In this document: piece by piece, positions 33,285 to 41,578 of the stretch
Layout of the letters: each line of letters opens with the position of its first letter
Position numbering within the stretch: position 1 is the stretch's first letter
Assembly: GCF_021284765.1 (NCBI RefSeq)
Contig: NZ_CP089924.1
Location: 372,001 to 436,000 of the forward strand
From: Lysobacter sp. 5GHs7-4
Lineage (GTDB): Bacteria; Pseudomonadota; Gammaproteobacteria; Xanthomonadales; Xanthomonadaceae
Length of the DNA stretch: 64,000 nt
Direction of reading: 5' to 3'
Program-made: the position numbers and the translations under genes
Notes under the pieces: generated by a model
Seen by the model: the letters and a program-made list of their open reading frames with translations, nothing else
Database searches by the model: none
Told to the model about the DNA's origin: nothing

Positions 33285-33857
33285 TCAGCGCCGTGCGCCG
33301 CGCGCCGCCGAACGCTCCACGCGCTCGAACTGGATGTCCGCGCTGTTCACCGCGTCGATCGGCACGCCGAAGCTGACGATGTCGACCAGGGTCGCGTTGT
33401 GGTGCTCGCGGATACGCGCGGCGGTCAGGTGCGGCTTGTCGTGGGTGGTGTGGGCGTCGGCGGCCAGCGTCACCGCATAGCCCAGCGCGGCGGCGCGGCG
33501 GGTGGTGGTGTCGACGCAGAAATCGCTGGCGTAGCCGCCGATCACCAGGCGGTCCACGCCCAGCGATTGCAGCAGGCCTTCCAGCGAGGTGCGCAGGAAG
33601 GCGTCGGGCGAGGTCTTGCCGACAATGAGGTCGTCGTCGTGCACGTCCAGCTGCGCCTGGAATGCCCAGCCCGGCGTGCCGGGTTCCAGCAGGGTGCCGA
33701 TGCGTTCGTGGCGCACGAAGATCACCGGCGTGCCGGCGTCGCGCGCGCGCGCGATCAGCGAATTCAGGCGCGCGATCACCGCATCGGCGTCGTCCGGACG
33801 GGGTTCGCCGTCGAACAAGCCGCTTTGCACGTCGATCACCAGCAGGGCGGAGGTCAT
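33285..33857 (-). CDS. Cytosolic isochorismatase-family cysteine hydrolase
   Basis: 190 residues with the full catalytic triad: D9 (LLVIDVQSGLF), K81 (VGKTSPDAF) and C114 (GGYASDFCVDTTTRRA). The cis-peptide region before the cysteine is normal. Family members hydrolyse amides or isochorismate; nicotinamidase-like or ureidoacrylate-type activity cannot be distinguished here. It is convergent with the PEtN-transferase gene (17 bp). Confidence 0.85.
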   Translation of the reverse strand: MTSALLVIDVQSGLFDGEPRPDDADAVIARLNSLIARARDAGTPVIFVRHERIGTLLEPGTPGWAFQAQLDVHDDDLIVGKTSPDAFLRTSLEGLLQSLGVDRLVIGGYASDFCVDTTTRRAAALGYAVTLAADAHTTHDKPHLTAARIREHHNATLVDIVSFGVPIDAVNSADIQFERVERSAARGARR

Positions 33858-33881
33858 GGCCGATCCGGTATCAAGTATCGT

Positions 33882-34253
33882 TCAAGGCTTGCGCCAGGTG
33901 CCGCCGGTGGCCTCGCAACTGCGCTGCGTGACCGTCAGGGCCTGGGGATCGCGGGCGTAGTAGTAAGTGCGCACCTTGCGGCCCATCGGGTTCTCGCAGG
34001 CGCCCTGCGCGCCCGACGGGCAAGCATTGCTGACCGTGGCGGTGGCGCTGCCGCCGGCCGATTGGATCGAGGCGACATTGGATTCGCATTGCATCTTGTA
34101 CGCGCCCGAAGGGCTGGCGTCGTCGACTTCGCTGCAATCGGTGAAGGCCATGCCGGACAGCTGACCCTGGATCAGGCAGGCGCCCTTGGCGGCCGCGAGC
34201 GGACTGGCCAGGACCAGGGCGCTGACGGCCAAGGCACGGAAAACTGGGCGCAT
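33882..34253 (-). CDS. Small secreted cysteine-containing protein of unknown function
   Basis: 123 residues from ATG 34253. Signal peptide MRPVFRALAVSALVLASPLAAA, then a mature part with seven cysteines (GACLIQG, FTDCSEV, MQCESN, NACPSG, GACENP, SCEATG), which suggests several disulphides. YYARDPQALTVTQRSCEATGGTW ends the protein. I do not recognise the family. It sits between the isochorismatase and rhomboid genes on the same strand. Confidence 0.65.
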   Translation of the reverse strand: MRPVFRALAVSALVLASPLAAAKGACLIQGQLSGMAFTDCSEVDDASPSGAYKMQCESNVASIQSAGGSATATVSNACPSGAQGACENPMGRKVRTYYYARDPQALTVTQRSCEATGGTWRKP

Positions 34254-34332
34254 CGGGCGGAATCCTCTGGCCGAACGGGGTGCGATGTGCGCCACTCTAG
34301 CCTGCCGCCGCGGCGGGGTTAAGCCGCGGCGT

Positions 34333-35097
34333 TCACGGTTCGCGGCGCGGCGGGAACTGCAGGACCACGCCGTGCTCGGGATCGGGGCGATTCCACAGCA
34401 CCGGCACCTCGCGCGGGCTGGGCGGTTCCAGCTCCTCGTTGGCGGGCACCATGCTGTCTTCCTCGTCTTCCCAGCTGTAGCGCTTGCGCGGCGGCAGCGG
34501 GTCGCTGTGGCGGAACAGGAAGGCCGCGATCACGCCGGCGACCGCGCCGCCCAGGTGCGCCTGCCAGGAAATGCCCGGCTCGCGCGGCAGGATGGTCAGC
34601 AGCATGCCGCCGTAGAACATGAAGGCGATCATGGCCGCGGCGATCGACGGCCGGTCGCGGCGCAGCAGGCCCAGCACGAACACCAGGAACATCAGGCCGT
34701 GGGTCAGGCCGCTGGCGCCCAGATGATGGCTGCCGGCGCTGCCCAGCAGCCAGGCGCCCAGCCCGGAGCCCAGCCAGATCAGCGGCAGCGCGCGCAGCGT
34801 GGCGCGCGGGTACACGCCGCCGGCGAGCAGGCCCAGCATCAGCAGCGAGATCGCATTGGTCGCCAGGTGCTCGATCGAGCCGTGCAGCAAAGGCGCGGTC
34901 AGCAGGCCGATCAGGCCCTCCAGCGACCAGGGCTGCACCGACCAGGCGCCGACGTCGAACTGGCCCTGGGCGCTGTAGATGGCCGCCAGCACCAGCACGA
35001 AGGCCAGGCTGGCGTTGAGGGCGCGCACGAAGCGTCCGCGGTCGGCCGCGCGCTGGGCCGGGGTGTCGGGCGGGGCGATCGGAGTGGGCAGGTGCAT
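34333..35097 (-). CDS. Rhomboid-family intramembrane serine protease
   Basis: 254 residues. Six to seven hydrophobic helices. The catalytic dyad is visible as S129 in HHLGASGLTHG (GxSG) and H181 in WQAHLGGAVAG. LLHGSIEHLATNAISLLMLG (helix 2 with the conserved H-x-x-x-N) is also intact, so an active protease in the inner membrane is expected. The C-terminal tail of about 55 residues is soluble and acidic. The open frame runs far upstream on this strand as an antisense shadow of rlmI; the true start is ATG 35097. Confidence 0.92.
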   Translation of the reverse strand: MHLPTPIAPPDTPAQRAADRGRFVRALNASLAFVLVLAAIYSAQGQFDVGAWSVQPWSLEGLIGLLTAPLLHGSIEHLATNAISLLMLGLLAGGVYPRATLRALPLIWLGSGLGAWLLGSAGSHHLGASGLTHGLMFLVFVLGLLRRDRPSIAAAMIAFMFYGGMLLTILPREPGISWQAHLGGAVAGVIAAFLFRHSDPLPPRKRYSWEDEEDSMVPANEELEPPSPREVPVLWNRPDPEHGVVLQFPPRREP

Positions 35098-35235
35098 GGG
35101 GACGAGATTGGCACCGCTGGCTGCGAATACAAGCCGGTTTGGGCGGGCCAGTTTGTCCCGCCGGTGGGATGGGCGCCGGCTCGCGTCGGCAAGGCGAACC
35201 GCCGGTGCCGCGCCCAACCCGCGTAAAATGTGCGC

Positions 35236-36405
35236 ATGAACAATGAACTGCCCACCGTACGCCTCAAGAACGCCTGGAAATCCACCCACCCCTGGATCTT
35301 CCAGCGTCTGGTCGACAAGCCCGCCCAGCGGCCCAAACCCGGCTCCATCGTCGACGTGATCGGCGTCGACGGCGAGTGGATCGGCCGCGGTTTCTACAAC
35401 GGCCACTCGCGCATCGCCCTGCGCATGCTCGAGAACGACCCCGACGTGGTCATCGACGCCGACTGGTTCGCGCGCAAGATCGCCGCGGCGGTGTCGCTGC
35501 GCCGCGACGTGCTCAAGCTGGACCAGGTCAGCGACGCCTGGCGCGTGGTCCACAGCGAAGGCGACGGCCTCAGCGGCCTGGTCGTGGACCGTTACGGCGA
35601 CCTGCTGGTGGTCGAATACTTCAGCGCCGGCGCGTTCCGCCACCGCGAATGGATCTACGACGCGCTGCGCGCGCAGTTCCCGGGCTGCCGCTTCTACGCC
35701 TTCGCCGACGAGCACGTGCAAAAGCAGGAGAGTTTCGATTTCCGCGGCACCGAGGCCGTGCCGCCGGCGACCATCACCGAGTACGGCATCCGCTTCCGCG
35801 CCGATCCGGCCGGCGCGCACAAGACCGGCTTCTTCGCCGACCAGCGCGAGAACCGCGAGTGGCTGTCGCAGCAGGTCGCCGGCAAGCGCGTGCTGGACCT
35901 GTGCTGCAACACCGGCGGCTTCGGCGTGTACGCCAAGGCGCGCGGCGCCGAGGAAGTGATCGGCGTGGACATCGACGCCGACGTGATCAACATCGCCAAG
36001 GCCAACGCCAAGCTCAACAACGCCCACGTCAAGTTCGTGCAGGCCGACATTTTTCCGTACCTGCGCGACATGGGGAATGCCGGCGAGCGCTTCGACGTGG
36101 TGATCCTGGACCCGGCCAAGATGACCCGCGACCGCGAGCAGGTGATTCCGGCGCTGAAGAAGTACCTGGACATGAACAAGCTGGCGTTGGGCGTGGTCAA
36201 GCCCGGCGGTTTGTTCGCGACCTTCTCCTGCACCGGTCTGGTCAGCGAGGAACAGTTCCTCGACATGATCCGCCGCGCCGCGTTCTATGCGGGGCGCACT
36301 GTGCAGGTATTAAAAGTGTCTGGCGCAGGAGCGGATCATCCCTGGTTGGCACAAGTTCCGGAATCGCGCTATTTGAAGGCGGTTTTCTGTCGCGTACTCG
36401 ACTGA
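35236..36405 (+). CDS. rlmI: 23S rRNA (cytosine-C5)-methyltransferase RlmI
   Basis: 389 residues. An N-terminal PUA-like RNA-binding domain (PTVRLKNAWKSTHPWIFQRLV; FYNGHSRIALRML) precedes the Rossmann methyltransferase. The SAM site is VLDLCCNTGGFGVYAKARG with VIGVDIDADVI. DVVILDPAKMTRDREQV is motif IV, and FATFSCTGLVSEEQFL holds the expected catalytic cysteine. It methylates C1962 of 23S rRNA in the E. coli enzyme. Start ATG 35236 is preferred over the in-frame GTG two codons upstream. Confidence 0.92.
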   Translation: MNNELPTVRLKNAWKSTHPWIFQRLVDKPAQRPKPGSIVDVIGVDGEWIGRGFYNGHSRIALRMLENDPDVVIDADWFARKIAAAVSLRRDVLKLDQVSDAWRVVHSEGDGLSGLVVDRYGDLLVVEYFSAGAFRHREWIYDALRAQFPGCRFYAFADEHVQKQESFDFRGTEAVPPATITEYGIRFRADPAGAHKTGFFADQRENREWLSQQVAGKRVLDLCCNTGGFGVYAKARGAEEVIGVDIDADVINIAKANAKLNNAHVKFVQADIFPYLRDMGNAGERFDVVILDPAKMTRDREQVIPALKKYLDMNKLALGVVKPGGLFATFSCTGLVSEEQFLDMIRRAAFYAGRTVQVLKVSGAGADHPWLAQVPESRYLKAVFCRVLD

Positions 36406-36485
36406 GGTTTGTGCTATTGCTTGGCCTGGAAGCCGACCGGCGCTGATGCGTTCGGTCGGCCGCGCGAGCCAACCATCGAAGCACA

Positions 36486-37670
36486 ATGAGCGAATTATTC
36501 GGTAGCGAAACGGCGCGTCTGCGCGCCAATTCGCTGGATCGCGACCGGGACTGCCTGGTCGTGTCTTTCACCCCCTGGTCGGAGCTGCCCAATCCCCTGG
36601 GTTTGGGTTGGGCCGAGAAGCTGTGCGAGTCGCGCGGCTGGCCGGCCCTGCACGTGGTGCCGGCCAGCAACGACTGGTATCAGTCCGACGGTGCGCTGGA
36701 AGCGGTGCGCCGGGCCGCCGAGATCGCGCGCGGCTACGCGCGGGTGGTGACCTACGGCAGCAGCATGGGCGGTTACGCGGCGCTGAACTTCGCGCCGATG
36801 CTGGGCGCGTCGCTGGCCTTCGCGGTGGTGCCGCAGTATTCGATCGATCGCGCCAAGGTGCCGTTCGAGACCCGCTGGGCGGCGGAAGCGGGCCGCATCC
36901 GGTTCGCCCACGACCGCGTCGACGGCATCGGCCGCGATCTGCGCGCGGTGCTGCTGTACGACCCGTTCGTGAAAGCCGATGCGCGTCACGTCGACCTGAT
37001 CGCCCAGGCCGGCGATGCGCTGCGCGTGGGGCTGCCGCTGATGGGGCATGCCGGGCCCGGGTCGGCGATCCTGACCGCGATGCTGGCGCTGGCGCGCGAG
37101 GGACGTGCCGACGAGATGCGCGCGCATGCCGTGCAGCAGCACCGCATCAACAAGAAGCGGACCGCGAACTACTACCTGCAGCTGGCCAACCAGGCGCGCA
37201 GCCTGTCGCTGGACGCGCGGCTGCGCCTGCTGGACGTCGCCAAGTCCATCGACGCGACGCATGTCGGCATCGCCCTGAAGCGGTCGACGCTGCTGATCGG
37301 CGCCGATCGCAGCCTGGACGCGATCGCCGTGCAGGACGAGGCCCTGACGCATGCGGCGCCGGCCTACGTGCCCAGCCTGCTCAGCCACAAGGCGCAGGCC
37401 CTGGCGCGCCTGTCGCGTTGGGACGAAGCGCTGGAGATGGCGTCCCAGGCCTGCGCGCGCGCGCCGCACAGCGCCTACCTGAATCACCATCTGGCGTATC
37501 TGCTGCTGACGCAGGGCCGATACCGCGAAGCGGAGCGCCACCAATGCGCGGCGCTGGCGTTGGACGAGGGCAATGCGCTGTATCGAAACCAGTTGGCGAC
37601 CATCCGTTACCGCATCGCCCAGGAACCGGCGCAGGCCGACGATGCGGCGGCGAGCCGGCCGCAGACTTGA
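36486..37670 (+). CDS. Alpha/beta-hydrolase-like protein with C-terminal TPR region
   Basis: 394 residues. The first half contains YGSSMGGYAAL (nucleophile elbow with S93), VVPQYSIDRAKVPFETRW and a later LPLMGHAGPG that may hold the catalytic His. The second half (about 280-380) is made of helical pairs with TPR-like spacing (DAIAVQDEALTHAAPAYVPSLLSHKAQALARL, WDEALEMASQACARAPHSAYLNHHLAYLL, RYREAERHQCAALALDEGN). The combination suggests a hydrolase that works in a protein complex, perhaps on a surface polysaccharide. The function is not known. Confidence 0.7.
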   Translation: MSELFGSETARLRANSLDRDRDCLVVSFTPWSELPNPLGLGWAEKLCESRGWPALHVVPASNDWYQSDGALEAVRRAAEIARGYARVVTYGSSMGGYAALNFAPMLGASLAFAVVPQYSIDRAKVPFETRWAAEAGRIRFAHDRVDGIGRDLRAVLLYDPFVKADARHVDLIAQAGDALRVGLPLMGHAGPGSAILTAMLALAREGRADEMRAHAVQQHRINKKRTANYYLQLANQARSLSLDARLRLLDVAKSIDATHVGIALKRSTLLIGADRSLDAIAVQDEALTHAAPAYVPSLLSHKAQALARLSRWDEALEMASQACARAPHSAYLNHHLAYLLLTQGRYREAERHQCAALALDEGNALYRNQLATIRYRIAQEPAQADDAAASRPQT

Positions 37671-37680
37671 ACCCTCGCGC

Positions 37681-38013
37681 TCAACGCGCCAGGGCGTAGC
37701 CCGCCACCGCCACCGCCAAGGCGACGCCCGCCACCAGCACCGCCGCCAGACTCAGGCGGTGCGCGCGCCGCAAGCGTTGCTCCAACAGCATCGACGCTTC
37801 CTGCAGCGTGGCGATGGTTTTCTGCATCTCCGCCGCCAGCACCTTGATCGACTCGGCGTTCTGCGCCGCCACGTCCTGCAGTTCGACGATCTGCACCGCG
37901 ACCACGTCCGACGGCGGCGCGATCGCCTGTTGCGGCGCGCGGGTGAAGTAGGGCCGCGCCAGGCGCAGGATTTCGGGAATCAGCGGTGCAGCGACGGTGA
38001 ACCAAGCGGCCAT
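37681..38013 (-). CDS. Small membrane-anchored coiled-coil protein
   Basis: 110 residues. An N-terminal amphipathic stretch, then a long coiled-coil (VVAVQIVELQDVAAQNAESIKVLAAEMQKTIATLQEASMLLEQRL), a basic patch RRAHR, and a C-terminal membrane helix LAAVLVAGVALAVAVAGYALAR. This is the layout of tail-anchored proteins. It is convergent with the hydrolase gene (10 bp between). The function is unknown. Confidence 0.65.
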   Translation of the reverse strand: MAAWFTVAAPLIPEILRLARPYFTRAPQQAIAPPSDVVAVQIVELQDVAAQNAESIKVLAAEMQKTIATLQEASMLLEQRLRRAHRLSLAAVLVAGVALAVAVAGYALAR

Positions 38014-38070
38014 GACGACTCCGGGCGGCGGCGTGAATGCCGCGGCGATGGGGGAGTGCCACTGTAACGT

Positions 38071-38215
38071 TCCTTCTCCCGTTCACGAGAGAGGCAACGT
38101 CCTCTCTCCCGCTTGCGGAGTGAGGCGCGGCGCTTGCGAACCATGGGCTCGCGCCGCACCGAATGCCCGACCGTTGTGCGGTCGGGCCGGGGCAGAGTCA
38201 GGGTGAGGGGTGAGC
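38071..38215 (-). repeat. Long composite dispersed repeat, copy 1
   Basis: About 145 bp that include CCGACCG-TTGT-GCGGTCGG-type hairpins, CTCTCTCCCGCTTGCGG and the flanking CCCTCACCC motif (as its complement). The copy at 43100-43291 is in the opposite orientation and agrees closely over the shared 115 bp. Confidence 0.75.
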
Positions 38216-38261
38216 GCGGCAAATACGTTTGGTGTTCGGGTGTTCGTTGCCGCGTCGTCAG

Positions 38262-38308
38262 GAGCAAAAGCAAATCCCCCCTGGCCCCCCTTTTTCAAAG
38301 GGGGAATG
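38262..38308. repeat. Dispersed AAGCAAATCCCCCC/AAAGGGGG repeat near the YcaC-like gene stop
   Basis: GAGCAAAAGCAAATCCCCCC through CAAAGGGGGAATGG, ending 16 bp before the stop of the minus-strand gene at 38324, in a position to act as its terminator. Confidence 0.7.
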
Positions 38309-38323
38309 GTTGGAGGTGCGCGC

Positions 38324-39022
38324 TTACTTGCGCGGCGCGACCATGCGTTGGTGGTAGTCGATGCCCTGGCCCCACCCGCCGCCGTGTTCCTGCGCGATCT
38401 TCTGCACCTGCGCGCCGGTGTTGCCGCGCGCCCAGTCGCCCTGCCATTCCAGCATCACCGCCATCCACGTCACCGGCACCGCGCCGGCCTGGATCATGCG
38501 CTGCACCGCCATCTCGTGCGATTCGCGATTGACGTCGCCGCTGGCGTCGACCACCACGTACACCTCGTAACCCTCCTTGAGCGCCGACAGCACCGGCAGG
38601 GTCACGCAGCTGTCGGTCCACAGGCCGCTGACCAGCAGCTTCTTGCGTCCGGTGGCCGCGATCGCGGCGCGCAGGCGCGGCTCCTGCCAGGCGTCGATCG
38701 AGGTCCGATCGAACGGGGTCAGCTCCGGGCGCGCTTCGGTGAGTTGGCGGAAGAACGGGCCGCCGAAGCTCTGCGCGCTGATGGTGGCGTAGAACGTCGG
38801 TACCTCGAAGGTCTTGGCCGCCTTGCTCAGGCCGACCGCGTTGTTGATCAGCTCCAGCACCGGGATCGACTGCACCGAGAACACGAACTGCGGTTGGTAG
38901 TCGACCATCAGCACCACGCTGTTGTCGCGGGTGAGCGGGTCGCGCAGATCGGCATGGGCAGGTGCGGCGACGAACAGGGCGAACAGCGAGAGCAGGGCGG
39001 TGCGGACTAGCGGGAAGCGCAT
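38324..39022 (-). CDS. Periplasmic YcaC-like isochorismatase-family hydrolase
   Basis: 232 residues. Signal peptide MRFPLVRTALLSLFALFVAAPAHA, so this copy is exported, unlike the cytosolic family member at 33285. Catalytic residues: D41 (VVLMVDYQPQFVF) and C139 (VSGLWTDSCVTLPVL). DRTSIDAWQEPRL matches the YcaC-like loop rather than the usual Lys motif. The substrate is unknown. Confidence 0.85.
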   Translation of the reverse strand: MRFPLVRTALLSLFALFVAAPAHADLRDPLTRDNSVVLMVDYQPQFVFSVQSIPVLELINNAVGLSKAAKTFEVPTFYATISAQSFGGPFFRQLTEARPELTPFDRTSIDAWQEPRLRAAIAATGRKKLLVSGLWTDSCVTLPVLSALKEGYEVYVVVDASGDVNRESHEMAVQRMIQAGAVPVTWMAVMLEWQGDWARGNTGAQVQKIAQEHGGGWGQGIDYHQRMVAPRK

Positions 39023-39051
39023 GACGGATTTCCGAGTGGAGGGTGGGGGAA

Positions 39052-40002
39052 TCAGCGCGCGCCGTTCAGCGCGGGCAGGGTGGAACTCATGGCGATCGTG
39101 TCGACGCGAGCGACGATGGCGGGCGCCACGACGCGGCGGTTGGCCAGCACCACGCCGGCGAACACCAGCGCCATCGCCGGCACGAAGCCCCAGCCCAGGC
39201 GCTCGCCGAACAACAGCGCGCCCCAGACCACGCCGGTCAGCGCGACCACGTAGCCGATCTGGCTGTAAGCGACGGAGTCGGCGATGCGTTGCAGCGCGGC
39301 CGCGGCGACGTTGGCCGACAAGGTCACCAGCACCATCGCCAGCAGCAGCGGCCAGGACGCGGCCAGTTGCGCGACGCTGGCCTGTTGGCCGCTCACCGCG
39401 ATCAGCGGCAGCACCGCCAGCGCCTGCACCAGCATCGTGCCGGCGCTGGACATCGGCGCGCTCAGGCCGCTGGGCCAGTAGCGGCTGCGGTAGACGTTGC
39501 CGATCGCCAGCAGCACCGGCACGCCGACGGCGAAGCCCAGCGCCAGCGCCTGTTCGGCTTCGACCGCCTGGGCGCGCGGCGCCAGCACCAACAGCACGCC
39601 GACCAGGCCCAGGCCGGTGCCCAGCATCGCGGTCGGCGACGGCCAGCGGCGCTCGACCAGGGCGTTGAACAGCGAGGTGAACATCGGCGACAGGGTCACC
39701 ACCACGGTGAAGATGCCAGCCGGAATCCGCGCCAGCACCCAGTTGCCCAGCAGGGCCGAGCCGGCGACCGCGATCAGGGCGGCGATCAGGTAGAAGCGGC
39801 GCGAGGCCGGGTCCAGCGGCAGGCGCTGGCCGCGCGCGCGCTGCACGGCCAGCAGTACCGTGGCGGCGCCGGCGGTCTGGATCAGGGAAACAATCAGCGG
39901 GCTGAGCCCGCGGCCCAGCAGGAGCTTGGAGATCACGAAGATGGCGCCGACCAGGCTGCCGGCCAGCAGGGTGAGAAGCAGGCGTTTCGTGGTCAGGCTC
40001 AT
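39052..40002 (-). CDS. EamA-family drug/metabolite exporter (DMT superfamily)
   Basis: 316 residues with ten hydrophobic helices in two EamA repeats (FVISKLLLGRGLSPLIVSLIQTAGAATVLL, then LGFAVGVPVLLAIGNVYRSRYW for the second half, with GVVWGALLFGERLGWGFVPAMALVFAGVVLANRR at the end). Inner-membrane permease that probably exports a small metabolite. It is divergent from the LysR regulator at 40098 with a 95-bp gap, the usual layout for regulator and target. Confidence 0.85.
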   Translation of the reverse strand: MSLTTKRLLLTLLAGSLVGAIFVISKLLLGRGLSPLIVSLIQTAGAATVLLAVQRARGQRLPLDPASRRFYLIAALIAVAGSALLGNWVLARIPAGIFTVVVTLSPMFTSLFNALVERRWPSPTAMLGTGLGLVGVLLVLAPRAQAVEAEQALALGFAVGVPVLLAIGNVYRSRYWPSGLSAPMSSAGTMLVQALAVLPLIAVSGQQASVAQLAASWPLLLAMVLVTLSANVAAAALQRIADSVAYSQIGYVVALTGVVWGALLFGERLGWGFVPAMALVFAGVVLANRRVVAPAIVARVDTIAMSSTLPALNGAR

Positions 40003-40097
40003 GGCGGCGTACCGGGTCGGGAAGGGCGGGACGGGAGCCAAGTTACGGGTTCGGCGCCGGCGGATAATCCGGTCGCAGGTGGTTAAACTGTTTCTCT

Positions 40098-41042
40098 ATG
40101 TCAACAATCCCGCAGGGCCGTCTGCCCGTCCCCGACCTCGCCGGCCTGCTCGCCTTCCTGCGCGTGGCCGAACTGGGCAGCTTCGTGCGCGCGGCCGACG
40201 CCCTGGGCCTGTCCAAGGCCGCGGTCAGCAAACAGGTCTCGGCGCTGGAGCGGCGCCTGGGCACGCGCCTGCTGCACCGGACCACGCGCCGGCTCAGCCT
40301 GACCGAGGCCGGCCAGGCCTATCTGCGTCACGCCCAGACCGCGTTCGCCGAGGCGCGTGCGGCCGAGGACGCGGTCGCCGGCACCGGCGAGGTGGTGCAG
40401 GGCCGCTTGCGCGTGTCGGTGCCGATGAGCTTCGGGGTGATGCACGTGGCCCCGCACGTGGGCGCGTTCCTGCTGCGCTACCCGCAGATCGATCTGGATC
40501 TGCAGCTGGACGACCGCCCGACCGATCTGGTGATGGAAAGTCAGGACCTGGCGATCCGCATGGGGCGCCTGGACGCGTCCAGCCTGGTGGCGCGCAAGAT
40601 TTCCTACAGTCGCGTCTGGCTGTGCGCCTCGCCCGCGTACCTGGACCTGCGCGGCCGTCCGCAACGCCCGGACGAGCTCAGCGCGCACGACTGCCTGCAC
40701 TTCAGCCTGGCCGCGACCGGCCGCACCTGGGAGCTGCGCCACGGCGAGGAGGTCGTACGCGTGGCCCTGGGTGCGCGCCTGGACGCCAACTCCAGCCTCG
40801 CGCTGAAAGCCGCCGTGCTGGCCGGCGCCGGCATCGCGCGCATCCCCGAGTTCGCCATCGCCGACGAGATCCGCGACGGCCGCATGGAGCGCGTGCTGCC
40901 GCACTGGGACATCGCCGGCCTGGACGTGCACGCGCTGATGCCCGAGCGGCGCTACGTGCCGGCGAAGGTGCGCGCGTTCGTGGAGTTTTTGGAGGAGCGC
41001 TGGAAGCGCAATCCGGGCTGGCTGAGCGCGGCGGCGGCCTAA
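40098..41042 (+). CDS. LysR-family transcriptional regulator (divergent from the DMT exporter)
   Basis: 314 residues. N-terminal winged HTH (LLAFLRVAELGSFVRAADALGLSKAAVSKQVSALERRLGTRLLHRTTRRLSLTEAG) and the substrate-binding domain from residue about 90. SVPMSFGVMHVAPHVGAFL and QDLAIRMGRLDASSLVARKI are typical of the CrgA/PecT-like group. It likely regulates the exporter at 39052-40002. The AAACTGTTTCTCTATG stretch overlaps its own start, and no clear operator is visible. Confidence 0.92.
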   Translation: MSTIPQGRLPVPDLAGLLAFLRVAELGSFVRAADALGLSKAAVSKQVSALERRLGTRLLHRTTRRLSLTEAGQAYLRHAQTAFAEARAAEDAVAGTGEVVQGRLRVSVPMSFGVMHVAPHVGAFLLRYPQIDLDLQLDDRPTDLVMESQDLAIRMGRLDASSLVARKISYSRVWLCASPAYLDLRGRPQRPDELSAHDCLHFSLAATGRTWELRHGEEVVRVALGARLDANSSLALKAAVLAGAGIARIPEFAIADEIRDGRMERVLPHWDIAGLDVHALMPERRYVPAKVRAFVEFLEERWKRNPGWLSAAAA

Positions 41043-41428
41043 CCAACGACGCTGTCGTTGGCCCCGTCCAGCGAACGTCCGCAGTGCGCGCAGTAGCGGA
41101 TGTCGGCGTTGAGGACGAAGAACGCCCAGCTCGGGCCGTGTGCGCGTGCGAGACGGAACCTGCAATGCGGGCAGCGGATGAACTGCACGACCACCCACTC
41201 GATGACGACAACGGCCAAGGTGCCGAACATCAGTGCCGCCCACCAATAGTTGAAGCACCAGGCCACGAACGCGGAGTGGTCGCCGCAGGCCTCGTACGTC
41301 GCTTCGCCGCCGGACATGGCAAACAAGACCACCAAACAGGCCGTCAAGGCAGGGATAAGCGCCGCCACTTTGATCGCCAGTCCGATGCGCGCGATCTTGG
41401 TCAGGCGTTGGCGTGTAGTCGAGGTCAT
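41039..41428 (-). CDS. Small membrane protein with zinc-ribbon cysteines
   Basis: 129 residues with three hydrophobic helices (16-40, 56-70, 72-83) and a soluble end carrying CPHC (about 92-95) and CAHC (about 117-120), spaced to form a zinc ribbon. The stop overlaps the lysR stop by 4 bp (convergent). The family is unknown. Confidence 0.6.
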   Translation of the reverse strand: MTSTTRQRLTKIARIGLAIKVAALIPALTACLVVLFAMSGGEATYEACGDHSAFVAWCFNYWWAALMFGTLAVVVIEWVVVQFIRCPHCRFRLARAHGPSWAFFVLNADIRYCAHCGRSLDGANDSVVG

Positions 41429-41578
41429 GCTGTTCCGGCTTGGGCGTAGGCGTTGCGGCGACGGCCTGGTCTGAAGCGTAGGGTGCGATAGCGAAGGTCG
41501 GCCGCACTATCTCAGCAGCGCGACCGTTCCGACAAGCCGCTTCTTAGCCCCTGCGACCGGCCGGGCTACACTGTCGCC

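Noticed and set aside
35098..36027. Upstream extension of the rhomboid frame
   Set aside because: Antisense to rlmI; the rhomboid sequence begins at 35097.
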